From Beta vulgaris subsp. vulgaris (taxonomy: Eukaryota; Streptophyta; Magnoliopsida; Caryophyllales; Amaranthaceae), in the NCBI RefSeq assembly GCF_026745355.1, contig NC_079207.1:17633959-17697958 (forward strand): a DNA stretch of 64,000 nt, written 5' to 3'. The position numbers were made by a program, and so were the translations under genes. The notes under the pieces were generated by a model. That model saw nothing but the letters and a program-made list of their open reading frames with translations. It had not been told where the DNA came from and ran no database searches. Below are positions 11,501 through 22,808 of the stretch, piece after piece. The stretch's first letter is position 1; every line of letters begins with the position of its first letter.

Positions 11501-14452
11501 ATGGACCCCGAGTCGGCGTCGAGTACTCTTGCCTCTTCTCCTCCGCAATTCTCGGAGGAGATTCGAGGGGAAGAGGGTTTCTTAGTTAGTATTCGGATAC
11601 CCTGTCCGGATCCCTCGGCGGTGCCCGAGGCGGTTCCTGTAACAGCCTGCACTTCCGAGCTGCTAGCTAATCATACTTAACATTCATGAAACTCAATTAA
11701 CACTTAATAACCTCGAATTAACTATTTACTCGCAGCGGAAACATAAACCTTAAACCGATCCTGGACCTGTGGGTCAGGGCCCACAACATAATAACTTCAA
11801 AGCCAATACCTGATTATATATTACTTTACTCAAAATCCCAAAACAATACAATAGTTAATATCAAATGAGAACTTGATATTCAATAATTATATTCTAAATA
11901 TAACTTCAAATCTCTAATTTAATTTCCATCTCTTAACTGAAAACTCTTTCTCTTCATTCTTCCAGAAATCCAAACATACACCTGCAAATTACAGACGAAA
12001 ATACAAAACAAAACGCAAAACTAAAATGAGCGAAAAACTCAGTAACTTTACTTCAGCCCGTCAAAACGGTTTTGGTTCGTAAACATTTTTCATATCAGAA
12101 ACAACTTGGTAATTGTTCGGAAATAATTCATCTTTTAAATATATTGCTGGCATAGCTTAATCACATTACATAAATCGCTGGCAAGTACAGGCTTATAACA
12201 TAACTTAACGTAATATTCGACCTAATCTGGTCTTAACTCATATACGAATCATTTTACTCCACCTGTACCTTGCCCTTTATTCATCTCAGTTCATAAACTA
12301 AGCCAGCTAAAACCATTTCGAAACATTTTCTCATTATCATACTCAAATCACATTTCTAGAATACTTTATAGTTTCCGAACAATTCTAATAACATAACAAA
12401 AGTATTATTCTTTCATAACCATCAAATATCAATTCACAATTAACTTATAAATATGCATCTATAACCATGGCCATGACTATAAACAATGATACGATATCAA
12501 AAAGACAACATACACACACGGGCATGTAAATATGTTTTGCTGAACATAAAGGTTACCTCAAATCGCAATTCAATCCTTTATTGACAAACCTCCAATATTT
12601 CGACATTTGATAACCAAGTATAGCTCAAAATCCGAACATTATCTCCATAGCCATACTCCAACATTAACCTCAAAACAATAATAACAACAATTAACATTCA
12701 TTCTTATTACCCAAACTTCCTAAACTCTTCTATAAACTAATACAACCCTTATATGCAAACCATTTCGATCCCTAACCAACTCACATTTTCGACGACACCT
12801 GATAATTCTAGTTTCCACTCTAATTTACAGAAAATATATTAAACCACATAATTTATTGAAATATGATTTCATAAATAACTTAAGAAATACCAATACAGAG
12901 AATAAACCTTAATTCAATCCATTAACTTAAAAGAAAGACACAATCTTTAACTTTACCAAAAAATAATTGATTGATCTGCAAATTATAGTTTACTAAGTTC
13001 TTGAACTATATTATCTTAGTTATTAAACCAATATTAGTTTAAAAACAATTTACTCAAAGTTCATACTTTCAGTTGTTGAAAATAAGCTTAGACCATATCT
13101 AATCTTGAATTAAAGAGACAAAAAAGTTCATCTTTTACCTTCAATCGAATAAGATTCTGATTTTGGAGATAGGATTATAACCCAATAGCAGCAACAATTG
13201 AACAGAGGAGAGAAACGAATTTAAGAACAACCAACACCACAACACGGTCAACCACGACAGCAACACCCTAGGACAATGGCGACAACTCGCCGGCAAAGAG
13301 CACCGAAAACAGTAGCATCGATGGTGCCGAAATTTCGGTTAACACCGACGACAGCAGCACAGACGCATGAGAGAGAAAATAACAGAGGAGAGAGAAAGAA
13401 CAGGTGCGAGCAACAATAATGGTGAAGCAAAGATTGAAGAGCATGAGCGCCAGATTCCGGCGAGGGTCACGAGCAGCCAGTCGAGGAGAGAGAGAGAATT
13501 CAGATTTAAGGAAGGAACCGTGAGGTTGAGAAGAATCTAGAATGGTTTGGGTTTCTTCAATTCTTTGGGGATGAATTACCAGAATTGAGATTGATTTGCT
13601 AAAATATGTATGCTTTGAAAATCTGAATAAGCTTTTGGTGGTTTGACAACTCACAAATTTGTTCTACTTGGCTGCACCTCACTAAGGCACGAGGAGAGAG
13701 AAAAATGGGTTCCTCTTTTCATCATTTTTTTTTTAAGAAAACAAAAGGCATTTTTGTAATTTCATAATTAAGCTAGAATCCAACTTTGATCTTGAAATTA
13801 TAATTTCAAGAGTTCAATAAACTCAATAATCATTAAGCAGATTAAAAACCATTAGTTAAACTAATAATCATAATTACTATTTAAGAAAATTGCTTAAAAT
13901 GTTGGACTGTTACAGTTCCTTTACCCAGCCCTTCAGATTCTTTATCCGAAGGTGTGATCCCGGGTCCTTGGGAGGTGTTGATTGCGCAAAGGACTTATGT
14001 TAGGAGTTACTTAGATAGGCGTATTTTTGATGGTGTAGTGATGGTGTCCGAGAGACACGACGGCGAGGAGGATCCTATAACTTCAAGCTGTGAGTATTCT
14101 CCATGGGACCCCGAGGGAGGCCCTCATACTTATTACCCCGACCCTGTCTTTTTGAAATACATGGAGAGAATCCTCAAATATGCGGGGACTAAGTTATGGA
14201 TTCAAGACCTCTATGTTGTTGTTCGGGTGAAGCACAGCGAGTCGGTCTTGACGCCTCCGTTGGGGTGCTTATCGGTGTATCAGCAGAGCCTGTAGTCCTT
14301 TGCATCCTTTCATACGAGATCTCCTCAATGCTTACCAACCGACCCTTACCAACCTCCTTCCTAACAGATGGCTGACAATTAATGGGTTTGTAGCAATTTG
14401 TGAGTCCCTCGGGCTTACACCTATTTTGCGCGTGTGGCGCAATATGTTCACC
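11501..14452 (+). pseudogene. Antisense ORF of the Tat element, 'putative gypsy type transposon' domain, interrupted
   Basis: Plus-strand reading frame opposed to gag-pol. It starts with MDPESASSTL at 11501 and is split by the solo LTR at 11638-13914. It resumes in the same frame at 13920, meets a stop at 14293-14295, and its homology continues in another frame to about 14450. The last part (HPFIRDLLNAY, TINGFVAICE, WRNMFT) resembles the plant domain Pfam names 'putative gypsy type transposon' (PF04195/Transposase_28); this assignment is from memory of the family. The 3' end is lost in a deletion patched by an LTR scrap. Its role in living elements is unknown, and this copy is dead. Confidence 0.7.
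11638..13914. mobile_element. Solo LTR (2277 bp) inside the antisense ORF
   Basis: Starts TGTAACAG and ends CTGTTACA, a perfect 8-bp inverted pair with TG...CA termini. It is flanked by a 5-bp duplication GTTCC at 11633-11637 and 13915-13919. No gag or pol lies between the ends, so it is an LTR left by recombination or a non-coding LTR derivative. The GA-rich block at 13370-13560 may be its leader region on the minus strand. Removing it and one duplication copy rejoins the host ORF in frame. Confidence 0.85.
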
Positions 14453-14454
14453 AA

Positions 14455-14629
14455 CCTTTGTTTATTTACTTATTGAGTTTTAATAAAGTTAAAGTTTAGT
14501 TAATTGTTTTCCGCTGCAAAATTCTGAATAAGCCGATACGTTATCACACGGGCGATAATACTTGTGTAATTCTCTACTTGTATATTATAAAGGTATTTTC
14601 TAAAAAGAGAGAATTATCGGGGTGTTACA
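14455..14629 (-). mobile_element. Truncated LTR fragment joining the pol and antisense-ORF remnants
   Basis: On the minus strand it begins TGTAACACCCCGATAATTC at 14629, a typical Gypsy LTR start, directly after the reverse-transcriptase reading KELDWDS. It runs out near 14455, where the antisense ORF homology begins. RNase H and integrase of the Tat element should lie between these points but are absent. Confidence 0.6.
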
Positions 14630-15760
14630 GCTATCCCAGTCAAGCTCTTTTCTTTTTGATGCCCTGAAGAAAAGTAGGCTCTTGTCTGCTGACTGGGATA
14701 AAAGGCGGCCAAACGCTGCTAGACACCCCGTTAGCCTCTGTACTTCTCTCACATTTCTCGATGAGGACATGTTCAACACGACGTTGATTTTGTCGGGATT
14801 TGCCTCGGTTCTTCTTTCGTCCACTTGGAACCCGAGACATTTACCCCCTTTCACCCTGAATACACACTTCTTGGGGTTCAATTTCGTACCATGACGCCTG
14901 AGGGTGTTCATTGTTTCTCTGAGATCACTTACATGGTCCGTCATCCTTTTACTCTTTACGATCATGTCATCCACATATACCTCAATATTGCTTCCGAGTT
15001 GCTTTAAAGAGCTTGGTGCGTGATTGTTCGTTAATATGTAGCTCATGCAATTTTTAGCCCGAAGGGAATCATTTTGTAGCAGTATACGCCTTGAGCGGTA
15101 ACGAAAGCAGTATGCGCTCGGTCCTTTTCCGCCATCGGGATATGGTGATATCCCGCGTTGGCGTCCATGAAGCTGAGCAACTCGTGACCACCGGTTGAAT
15201 CAATTAGTCTGTCAATCTTTGGTAATGGATGGTTTGTCCTTTGTACATGCCTTTGTTCAAATCCATGAAGTCGACACACATGCGCCACGCTTCACTTGCT
15301 TTCTTTACCAGCACCACATTGGCCAACCACTCGGTATAGTGGCATTCTTCGATGATTCCTGCCTCCAACGACTTCTTAACTTCTGCAGCTGCCGCTGCAT
15401 TCCTCTCGGGCCCCTAGTGCCTAAGTTTATGCTTGATAGGGTGGAACCCTTCTTTGATGTTTAACTCATGAGACGCGAATTCAGGGCCCAGTCCTTGCAT
15501 ATCAGAAGCTGAATAAGCAAATACATCTTTAAAATCTCGTAAGGTACAGATGAGTTCCTCTCTGATCACGGGGCTGAGATTTGTACCAATCCTCAACACA
15601 TGCCCGGCTTCCTGATCTATTATTACTTCTTCGTCCTCCTCTACTAGTCGGGGTTGTTCATATGATTTGGGATTTTCGAAAATGTAGACCCCAAGGCCGG
15701 TACTCTTTCTCTTATACGGACGTTCTTCTAGCATGCTAGTTTTAAAACTGTTTGTATAAC
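14630..15760 (-). pseudogene. Tat element pol remnant: reverse transcriptase
   Basis: Ty3/Gypsy reverse transcriptase read on the minus strand with broken frames. The 15414-15734 part carries the lead-in (FKDVFAYSASDMQGLGP). 15043-15288 has GGHELLSFMDANAGYHHIPM, an altered form of the LSFMDAYSGY-type block, and the MIPFGLK motif. 14630-15046 has the active-site box YVDDM and the following GTKLNPKKCVF and CLGFQV blocks. The enzyme copies the element's RNA into DNA. An in-frame stop near 15414, a shift near 15290 and the abrupt loss after KELDWDS, where RNase H should start, show it is non-functional. Confidence 0.85.
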
Positions 15761-16248
15761 ACTCCCGAGATGTCTACTAGTCTCTGTAGATCTTCCTGAC
15801 ATGACCTTTGTCTGTTTCATATTACAAGAGTAATTGGTATACCGAGATAATTACCTTTATCTTGTTCATCGTGGGCCTACCCATGATAGCATTATAAGGT
15901 AGCGGGGTGTCAACTACTAATAGAAAGTCGACTGGTTGGCTCCTTACCTTTCCTGCCTCCTCGAGTCTTACGTACAGCTAGCTTTGCGAACCCGAGGGGG
16001 TAGACATATCCTCCCCCGAAGCCTATCAGTGGTTGGCTAGTCGAGGTCACGTCCTTCTCGGTATATTTCAACTTGTGTAGGCAGTCGAGAGTGATGATGT
16101 CCGCCTAGGATCCGCTGTTGACTATGATTCTCTTAACCCGGGAGTTGGCGATTTTTATTTCGAGCACGAGGCGATCAGGCTCTCCAAATGTCATGACGGG
16201 ACATCTCGCCTTTGTTGGTTCTATTTCTAGAACGTGTTGCTTCATTGA
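15761..16248 (-). pseudogene. Tat element gag-pol junction, probable protease region
   Basis: It lies between the zinc-knuckle end of gag and the reverse transcriptase, where the aspartic protease belongs. Fragments readable on the minus strand (around 16080-16200 and 15860-15940) have the feel of that domain, but no clean catalytic triad was picked out and the frame is broken. Confidence 0.4.
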
Positions 16249-16877
16249 TTAGAGGTGGGCCTTGCGAGCTCGGCCAGTTGACTCACCCGAGATGTGACCT
16301 CCTGCTATTACTACAACATAGCCATCGGCGTTATCACTATCGTTCCTTGTTTCCTTCTCCTTTTCCTTCTCTTCCCGAGAGTGTTCGATATATCTGTCTA
16401 GCTTTCCCTGATCGGCCAAGTGATCTAGGGCCTTCTTCAGCTCCCTGCAATCCTTCGTATTATGACCGCATTCCCCGTGGTACTCGCACCACAATCTTTG
16501 ATCCCTTCTTTCTTTGGAAGTTCCTATGAGGGTGGAACGGGTGGTACCGACTTATGTTTGAGATCAAGGTAGATCTCACGCTTGTTTCTATTGAGACGCG
16601 GGTCGTTCCCGTTATTAGTAACTCTCGAAGTAATTGTGATTGGTTGACTTTCACACTCTTGTTGGATTCCTGGTAAGGGATTTCTTCTTTTCTTTTTTTC
16701 TTCTATGTGACAAGTTTGCAAATGTCTAAGGCTTGGATGAACTTTAGGGCCCGACTCATGGCCTCTGTAAAAGTGGTTACTTCGTTCTCCGCCAAGGACC
16801 AACGAAACTTGCCTAGCCAGAGACCCAACATCAATGTGATGAAGGCCACCCCGTCTTGTAGGTTCGAGATTTTCAAT
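16249..16877 (-). pseudogene. Tat element gag, C-terminal part with zinc knuckle
   Basis: Minus-strand frames with a nucleocapsid-type motif CEYHGECGHNTKDC and the following ELKKALDHL, typical for gag of this lineage. Further upstream is the capsid-like stretch ESGPKVHPSLRHLQTC. It is split from the rest of gag by the CACTA element at 16878-18300, and frameshifts separate the sub-frames. Confidence 0.75.
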
Positions 16878-18300
16878 CACTAGTGGAAAAATAAGGAAGG
16901 GTTGCACTTTTTGACAGCAGCCCTTTCAATAGCACCCCTTCACTTTTTAAGTAGGGCTGCGCTTGTCAAGCGCAGCCCTTCACAACAAAGGGCTGCGCTT
17001 TTAGATAAAAAGCGCGGCCCTTCTACAAGTGAAGGGCTGCGCTTTTAGTAAAAAAAACGCAGCCCTTTGACCCAAACAAAAATAATTTTTTTTTTTTTTG
17101 CATTTTTTATATTGAGAAATATTACTAAAAACAACATAAAATTGACATTAAACATCGAATACAAACACAATGAATTATCTGCCATCACCATTTGCGCAAA
17201 AATTCACATAAACGTCAAAATAAAACAGAAAAATACAACAAAAAAACAAAAAGTAATAACTGCAACAAAATATTCAACAAAATCCACCAAATGAAAAATA
17301 TCCCAAAAAACTACAAAATAATTACAAAAAATTACAGAGTAACTACACAAAAAGAAATGAATACAAACCAAAAAAACAGAAATTATATCCGAAAAGAAAA
17401 ACCGAAAAAAATTACATCAGAATTACAAAAAACAAAATCAGAAACGAAAAATGTAACAAAAAATAAACGAAAATAAACGAAAATGAAAAAAATGAAAAAA
17501 ACCCCTAAAATTATAGATCTGAAATTGCTGCAACGAACGAACGGAAATAAAAAAAAAAAAGGAACAAAAATAGAACAAAAATGAACAAAAATGAACGAAA
17601 ATGAACAAAAAATGAGAAAAATAAACGAAAATAAACAAAAATGGAAAAAAACCCCTAAATTATAGATCTGAAGACGGAGAAGTTGCGTGGCAAGCCGGAG
17701 TTCGACCAACAGGTCAACGACGAACGGCGACGGTGGTTGTTGTTGTTGTGAGGAGACGAACGGCGAGAGAGGAGAGAGATTTTTGCGCTAGACGAACGGC
17801 GACGGTGGTTGTTGTTTTTGCGTAACCCCACTCGTCGGGGTTGAAGGCGACGGTAGTTGTGATTTTTGCACTAGACGAACGACGACGGTGAGGATCCGAT
17901 GGTAGTTTTCTTGTTGTAATTTACGCTCTGAATGGGGAGGAGAGAGAAAGATGAGAGGAAGGAGGAGAGAAAACGTGAAAGGAGATGAAGAAGAGGAGAT
18001 GAAATGGGAGGAGAGAGAGGGTTTCAATACAGCGACAATAGAGAGGGAGTATGCGGGCTAAGGCAAAATAGAATTTAAGGCCCAATAGGGCAGCGCATAT
18101 CCAAAAAGCGCAGCCCTTCTGTAAAAGTAGGGTTGCGTTATTTGGAAAAGCGCAGCCCTTCTATGTGAAGGGCTGCGCTTTTCTATTAAAACGCAGCCCT
18201 ACTTCATTAAATGGCTGCGTTTTATGTAAAAGCGCAGCCCTACTGATAGAAGGGCTGCGTAATGAAGAAAGCGCAGCCCTTTCCTTTTTTTCCCCTAGTG
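16878..18300. mobile_element. Non-autonomous CACTA transposon (1423 bp)
   Basis: The left end is CACTAGTGGAAAAA and the right end TTTTTTTCCCCTAGTG, so termini match as CACTAG(T/G)GGAAAAA. Within about 200 bp of each end are many direct and inverted copies of AAGGGCTGCGCTTTT. The middle is A-rich and encodes no transposase. Flanking triplets are AAT (left) and TAT (right), an imperfect 3-bp duplication. It interrupts the Tat gag gene. Confidence 0.9.
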
Positions 18301-19183
18301 TATGATTCTTCATTGAACCGCTTGATGTAGTCAACCAAGCCCTCATGCTCCTGCTGCTTGATCGACATTAAGTGGATGCTTGTTTTCTTGTGTCGGCGTC
18401 AGGCGATGAAGTGCTGGTGGAATAGTGCTTCTAGTATTGAGAAGTTAGTGATGATGCCGAGAGAGAGGCCCGAGAACAAACTGATTGTTAGCCCTTTGAG
18501 GGTTGTCGGGAAGTAATGACACCATGTGGCCTCGCACCCTGTTTGTACGCTCATCTGGGCTTTCTAAGCCGCCATATGGTCCTCGGGGTCGTTGCTACCC
18601 GAGCACTGTTTAATCGAGGGTACCTTAACTTTTCCTGGATTTGGGACCTCCATGATCTCCCGACTGAAGGACATCATGAAATTGAGCACCCTGCGAGTGA
18701 TCAAGGCATCGCAAAGGCTTTGTTCTATGGCGGTCCAGAATCACCCTCATCCTCGACCCTCGTTTTCTTGGACCCAACGGGTGATTGCTCCCTTTCCCTT
18801 AGAGGGGTCCGAGAGTGTATTTGCTCTTCCCGGTGAGTCTTTTCCCGATCTGCTCTTATCTTGTTGTTGAGTATGTTCCGAACATCCTGCTGCATCCTTC
18901 GCCTACAATTTTCTTCTATGATTCGTCGGGCGTCCGAGTTTCGGATCCTCTGAGAGTTAGCTTGTCGGGACCTTTCTCTCCCCGCCTGCTGCTCGTACCG
19001 GTTAGGGACGCGGGGGTTGAGATCATTCCTGACCCGGGGTTCTTCCCGAGTTAGCTCCCTTGGTGCCCTTTGGTTGAGCTGTGGGATCCCCGCTATGAGC
19101 TCTTGTAGGTTCCATTGCATGTTAGCATTCAATTGTCGAGCTATCCATTCAATGTCAGCCATGGTCACGAGAGCCCTGTTCAA
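18301..19183 (-). pseudogene. Tat element gag, N-terminal part
   Basis: The minus-strand frame starting MNRALVTMADIEW at 19183 is rich in Arg, Glu and Gln (RERSRQANSQRIRNSDARR) and runs to 18725. Gag-like sequence continues in other frames to the CACTA insertion at 18300. It would form the RNA-packaging structural protein. It starts about 210 bp downstream of the primer-binding site, as expected. Confidence 0.7.
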
Positions 19184-19370
19184 CTACTCCCGGGGGATGG
19201 AGTGTTCTTCGTTTCTGGGGGGGTCAATCCCTCGTCGTCTATGGCTAGGGATTCGACAAGTACATGAGGTTGGTGGGATTGTATCGGGATAGATTGACGT
19301 ATTAGTGAAGCTCGGGTTGTTTTCCTTAGGGTGCCCTATGCTCTCGGTACGTGACTTTGAGAAGTAGTAT

Positions 19371-19390
19371 CCCCACAGACGGCGCCAAAC
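19371..19390 (-). other. Primer-binding site of the Tat element
   Basis: Directly inside the 5' LTR, the minus strand reads GTTTGGCGCCGTCTGTGGGG. TGGCGCCGT-type sites are widespread in plant Tat/Ogre-group Gypsy elements and pair with a tRNA 3' end. Confidence 0.8.
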
Positions 19391-19817
19391 TGTTTCGGCT
19401 AAGAAACTAGTCAAAAGAGTAATGTGTTATGTGAGAGAATCAAATCCCGAGTAATCTCACTAGGAGTCCTGCAAAATAAGGAAAAACTGGCCCAGGGGTG
19501 TTCTCAGGAAAGCCCCTCCGACGCTCAAGTAAGTGACAGGCTAGAGAGAGAAAGTAAGCAAGTCTAGAGAGATGTTCTGGTTTTGTTAGGTGAATTCAAT
19601 ACATGTTTAATGATGAAACTGTTGGTATTTATAATGTTAGGAACCCCCCAAATAGAAAATCTTTTTGGGAAGCATCCCAATAATTAGGAAAGTTGTCACC
19701 TTTTTAAGGTAAAGTTGTCTTATTCTTGAAAAGCTAATGGACCTTTCCGGGACCTGTAGCCTAAGCCTTAGGGGAATTTCGTTTGATATTTATTGGGTCC
19801 GATCATGAATCCAAACA
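19391..19817 (-). repeat. 5' LTR of the Tat element
   Basis: On the plus strand it begins TGTTTCGGCTAAGAAACTAG and ends CCAAACA, so the ends form TGTTT...AAACA. The TCTCT duplication follows at 19818-19822. It is alignable with 9552-10003, with scattered substitutions and small indels, so the insertion is not very recent. Confidence 0.85.
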
Positions 19818-19822
19818 TCTCT

Positions 19823-22014
19823 TAAAAATGTACCTGAACTTTTTTTTTTTTAAACATAGTACTTGAAGGAAAATCGGAAAAGTGTTAAGACCCAAAGGCC
19901 AAAACAAAAGGAAACTTCACAAAGCATATGACCCTAGCAAGTAACTTTGAATGACGCCGCCCATCTAATTCAAATTTAATGAAGGTAGCATTGACATAGA
20001 TGCAGCTGCAGCCTGGAGTTTTGTAGGTCCCCCTCACCCCCTCAATACACAAGTACATGGTACATGATGATCGAATAATTATGATTTTGCTAACTCCAAA
20101 ATAGATATTGGCTTTATTAGAGGGTTCCACCGTAATCAAGAGCACTGGTGTAACTGCCTAAGGTCCCGGTAATTAATTACTTCCCTTTATAGTTGGTAGC
20201 TGTTTTATGTCAAAAACTATATAATTTGCTAGGTTAGATGGAGTCATGAAACACTGTTCAAGAACAGTTTAATTTGATCCTCTTGTGAGTAGACAAGCCC
20301 ACTTGGGTTTGCGATTGTGATTACCTTGTTACATTATAATCTGACGGTGAAAAAACAAAACTTCTATAAATGTTTGTCTATATTAACTATTAAGTCTTTC
20401 ATTAAAAGAGAACATGAAGCATAAGAATTGTCACCTTCCAAAATTTGAGATTGTAGTTGATTGTAATGGTTATCTTAAATCGACATAATGGCTTTGAAAG
20501 AAATGAGTAAAGATCAAGTGGGACTAAAGAAAAATACGGCCCTTTGATGATTTTAAGTGAGCATTACGTGGCTAACATTTTTTTTAAAGAAAAGTTTCAT
20601 CAATTAAAGGTCAAACCACATTAATAATAGATATTAAAGAAAAAAAAAATACTACATCAGTTTCTTTTTGAACGCAACAATTACAGTGCCACAGACTCCT
20701 AGTTGAAATTTCTTAACGGATGATTAGAAAAAGGAAGGGGCATGTGATTATATTTTTAAGTGGAGAGAGAAAGTGGGGCCAAAAATAAAAAACAGTTAGG
20801 AACCATCTCAACAGTCAACAACCACCACCAACATCGCCACTGCCAGCACCCACCACCACTTCCACACACCGCCAGGCCACTGCCACCAACCACCAACCCA
20901 CCACCACTTCGGTGTAATACAGTGAAACAATAATCAGCATCAACAATGATAAACTAAAAAAGGCCGCCTCCCCCTCTCTCTCTCTCTTTTCTTTAAAACT
21001 CTAGCCTCCCATACCCTATTTTCATCGGTTAGTGGATGCTATGGATGTTTTCATCCATGGTAGGCCCCTTTTTCCTTTTTATTTTCAGTTTTTAGTTCTT
21101 TTTCTTATTTTTATTGAATAAATTAGTATATTTTTGTGAGATTTCTTTAAGCTTTGTTGTGGAAATCTCCTTCTCCCCTACAGGAGTTGTGAGTATGGTT
21201 TTTTTTTAGGCATGAGAAATTGTTTTCATTGGTTGAAGTTCGAGACTCAATATGAAGATATTGGAATCTCGGATGCACTAAACATGGCTCGATCAAGAAT
21301 GCTCTTTCGAAACTATGTCAAAATAATAGACTTACTCATCAATAGTTGCTTGATTCGGCAAATACAATGGAGCAACATTGTATTACTCGATATGGTTCAT
21401 TGTAATTTCTTCGATTATGAATTTGATTTAACCTTGTTTGATTGTGTCTTGATTTTCTTTAATATCGTCTATTGTAGATGTCGTATGACCTTCCATAAAT
21501 GAAATTTCTCTTGAAAAAAAAAGAAAGATACAATGAAATCAAATTACTTTTCGGAGAAATTGCAATAAACCAGATCGAGTAATACATCACAATGAAATTG
21601 GCTAACATTGTTATGACATAATCAACTTGCAAGCAAATAAAAAGAGAATAATCAACAAATGAATTTACGTGGTTCACTAATAAAATGCGTTAACTACATT
21701 CACATGCAAGGGAAAAGCTGATTTTATTATTTTTGAGGAGAGAGAGAGTACATAACATGTATGGAGGCAGTAAATAATTTGAAGCTTTATGTAGTACCCA
21801 CACTATTTTTAGATAACATAGTCAATTATCCTTATTCTTCTTGTAAACGACTGTAGACAGTTCTAAATACTCTCAAATTTTACCCTAGTATTGATACAAT
21901 AACTAAAAATTATTGAAACTAAGTGTTATGTGACTAACATATTAGTCATTTCCCCCCTTACTTTTATTTACACTATGTACTAAAGAGCATATGATTCTTA
22001 CTAAAAATATTGTA
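19823..22014. other. Intergenic DNA without a supported gene
   Basis: Contains a CCA/CCACCAC low-complexity stretch near 20815-20915 and CT-rich sequence near 20970-20995. A 96-codon frame at 21212-21502 has no recognisable domain and is treated as chance. Confidence 0.4.
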
Positions 22015-22465
22015 CTCCCTTCGTTTTTTTGTTATTGTTTCTATAATTTTAATTGGAAAATTTCAATATGTTGTTCATATATTGAATCTTTTTATAAATA
22101 ACATAATTTATGAATTAAATTTCTCATTAGTTTTATCTTGCAATAAATGTGTTCACGCAACCATTTAGTAGTCATTTTTTACCTTTTAACCCTCAAACTT
22201 TTGCCTAAATGATGGTCTAACATAGAGTAAGTCAAAGAGCAATAAATGTGTTCACACTAATTTATTATTATTTTACTCTTTTAACCTTCAAACTATTTGT
22301 ATCATTGGTTGCCTACATAGAAATATAGAATAACTCAAAAGGACAATAATCTTTATTTTTAATTGATTTAATTTTATTTAAACTAGTGCAATCTTGCCTA
22401 TTTTTTTGAGTTACATCGGTTTTTTTCACCGATTTCAAATAGGAAACAAAATAAAATGGAGGGAG
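22015..22465. mobile_element. Stowaway-type MITE
   Basis: Ends CTCCCTTCGTTTTTTTGTT and AAAATGGAGGGAG, the classic Stowaway termini (Tc1/mariner superfamily), with TA on both sides (22013-22014 and 22466-22467). 451 bp, AT-rich, non-coding. Confidence 0.88.
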
Positions 22466-22549
22466 TAATACATATTTAAACCTAACCAAAAAATAATTGT
22501 ATTTGAGATCAAGTCATATGTACACATACTATTACTAGAAATTCTTTGG

Positions 22550-22808
22550 TGGACCAGGTTCACAATAATTTATTATGAACCCAAAGTGACTATATCACAT
22601 AAAAATTGATATATCAAGAAAAACTGACTATCAAATGAAAAATGACTATATAAAAAACCGACTATATTATACAAAAACAGACTAACAAAAGGTGATTATA
22701 TCATACAAAAAGGAATATATCATATAGAAACTTAGTATATCAATTAAAAACCGATTATATCATACGATGTCCGGTGCAAAATAAATTATTGTGAACCGGA
22801 TCCATTTG
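22550..22808. mobile_element. Short inverted-repeat element with a minisatellite-like core
   Basis: Left terminus TGGACCAGGTTCACAATAAT; the right terminus reads, reversed, TGGATCCGGTTCACAATAAT. The 25-bp match continues through TTATT. The core is a run of imperfect 18-20-bp repeats around ACTATATCATACAAAAA. No clear target duplication was seen. A related sequence lies at 53138-53620. Confidence 0.7.

Larger units (their letters stand above)
9547..19822 (-). mobile_element. Tat-lineage Ty3/Gypsy LTR retrotransposon, defective, with nested insertions
   Basis: Composite element on the minus strand. It is bounded by a 5-bp target duplication TCTCT at 9547-9551 and 19818-19822 and by two related LTRs (9552 to about 10000; 19391-19817). 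Reading on the minus strand: 5' LTR, primer-binding site, gag, a reverse-transcriptase remnant, then a long 3' region with an antisense ORF and a tandem-repeat array, then the 3' LTR. An antisense ORF plus tandem repeats between pol and the 3' LTR is a known habit of Tat-lineage elements (Grande, Retand, Ogre). RNase H and integrase are missing. Three foreign pieces are nested inside: a solo LTR, a truncated LTR and a CACTA element. Several stops and frameshifts make it incapable of autonomous movement. Confidence 0.88.

Noticed and set aside
9552..19817. Endogenous viral element
   Set aside because: Gag and reverse transcriptase are of ordinary plant Ty3/Gypsy Tat type. No envelope, movement or capsid protein of a pararetrovirus was seen.
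21212..21502. 96-codon plus-strand frame as a gene
   Set aside because: No domain or similarity was recognised, the sequence is AT-rich, and there are no splice or promoter signals beyond chance.
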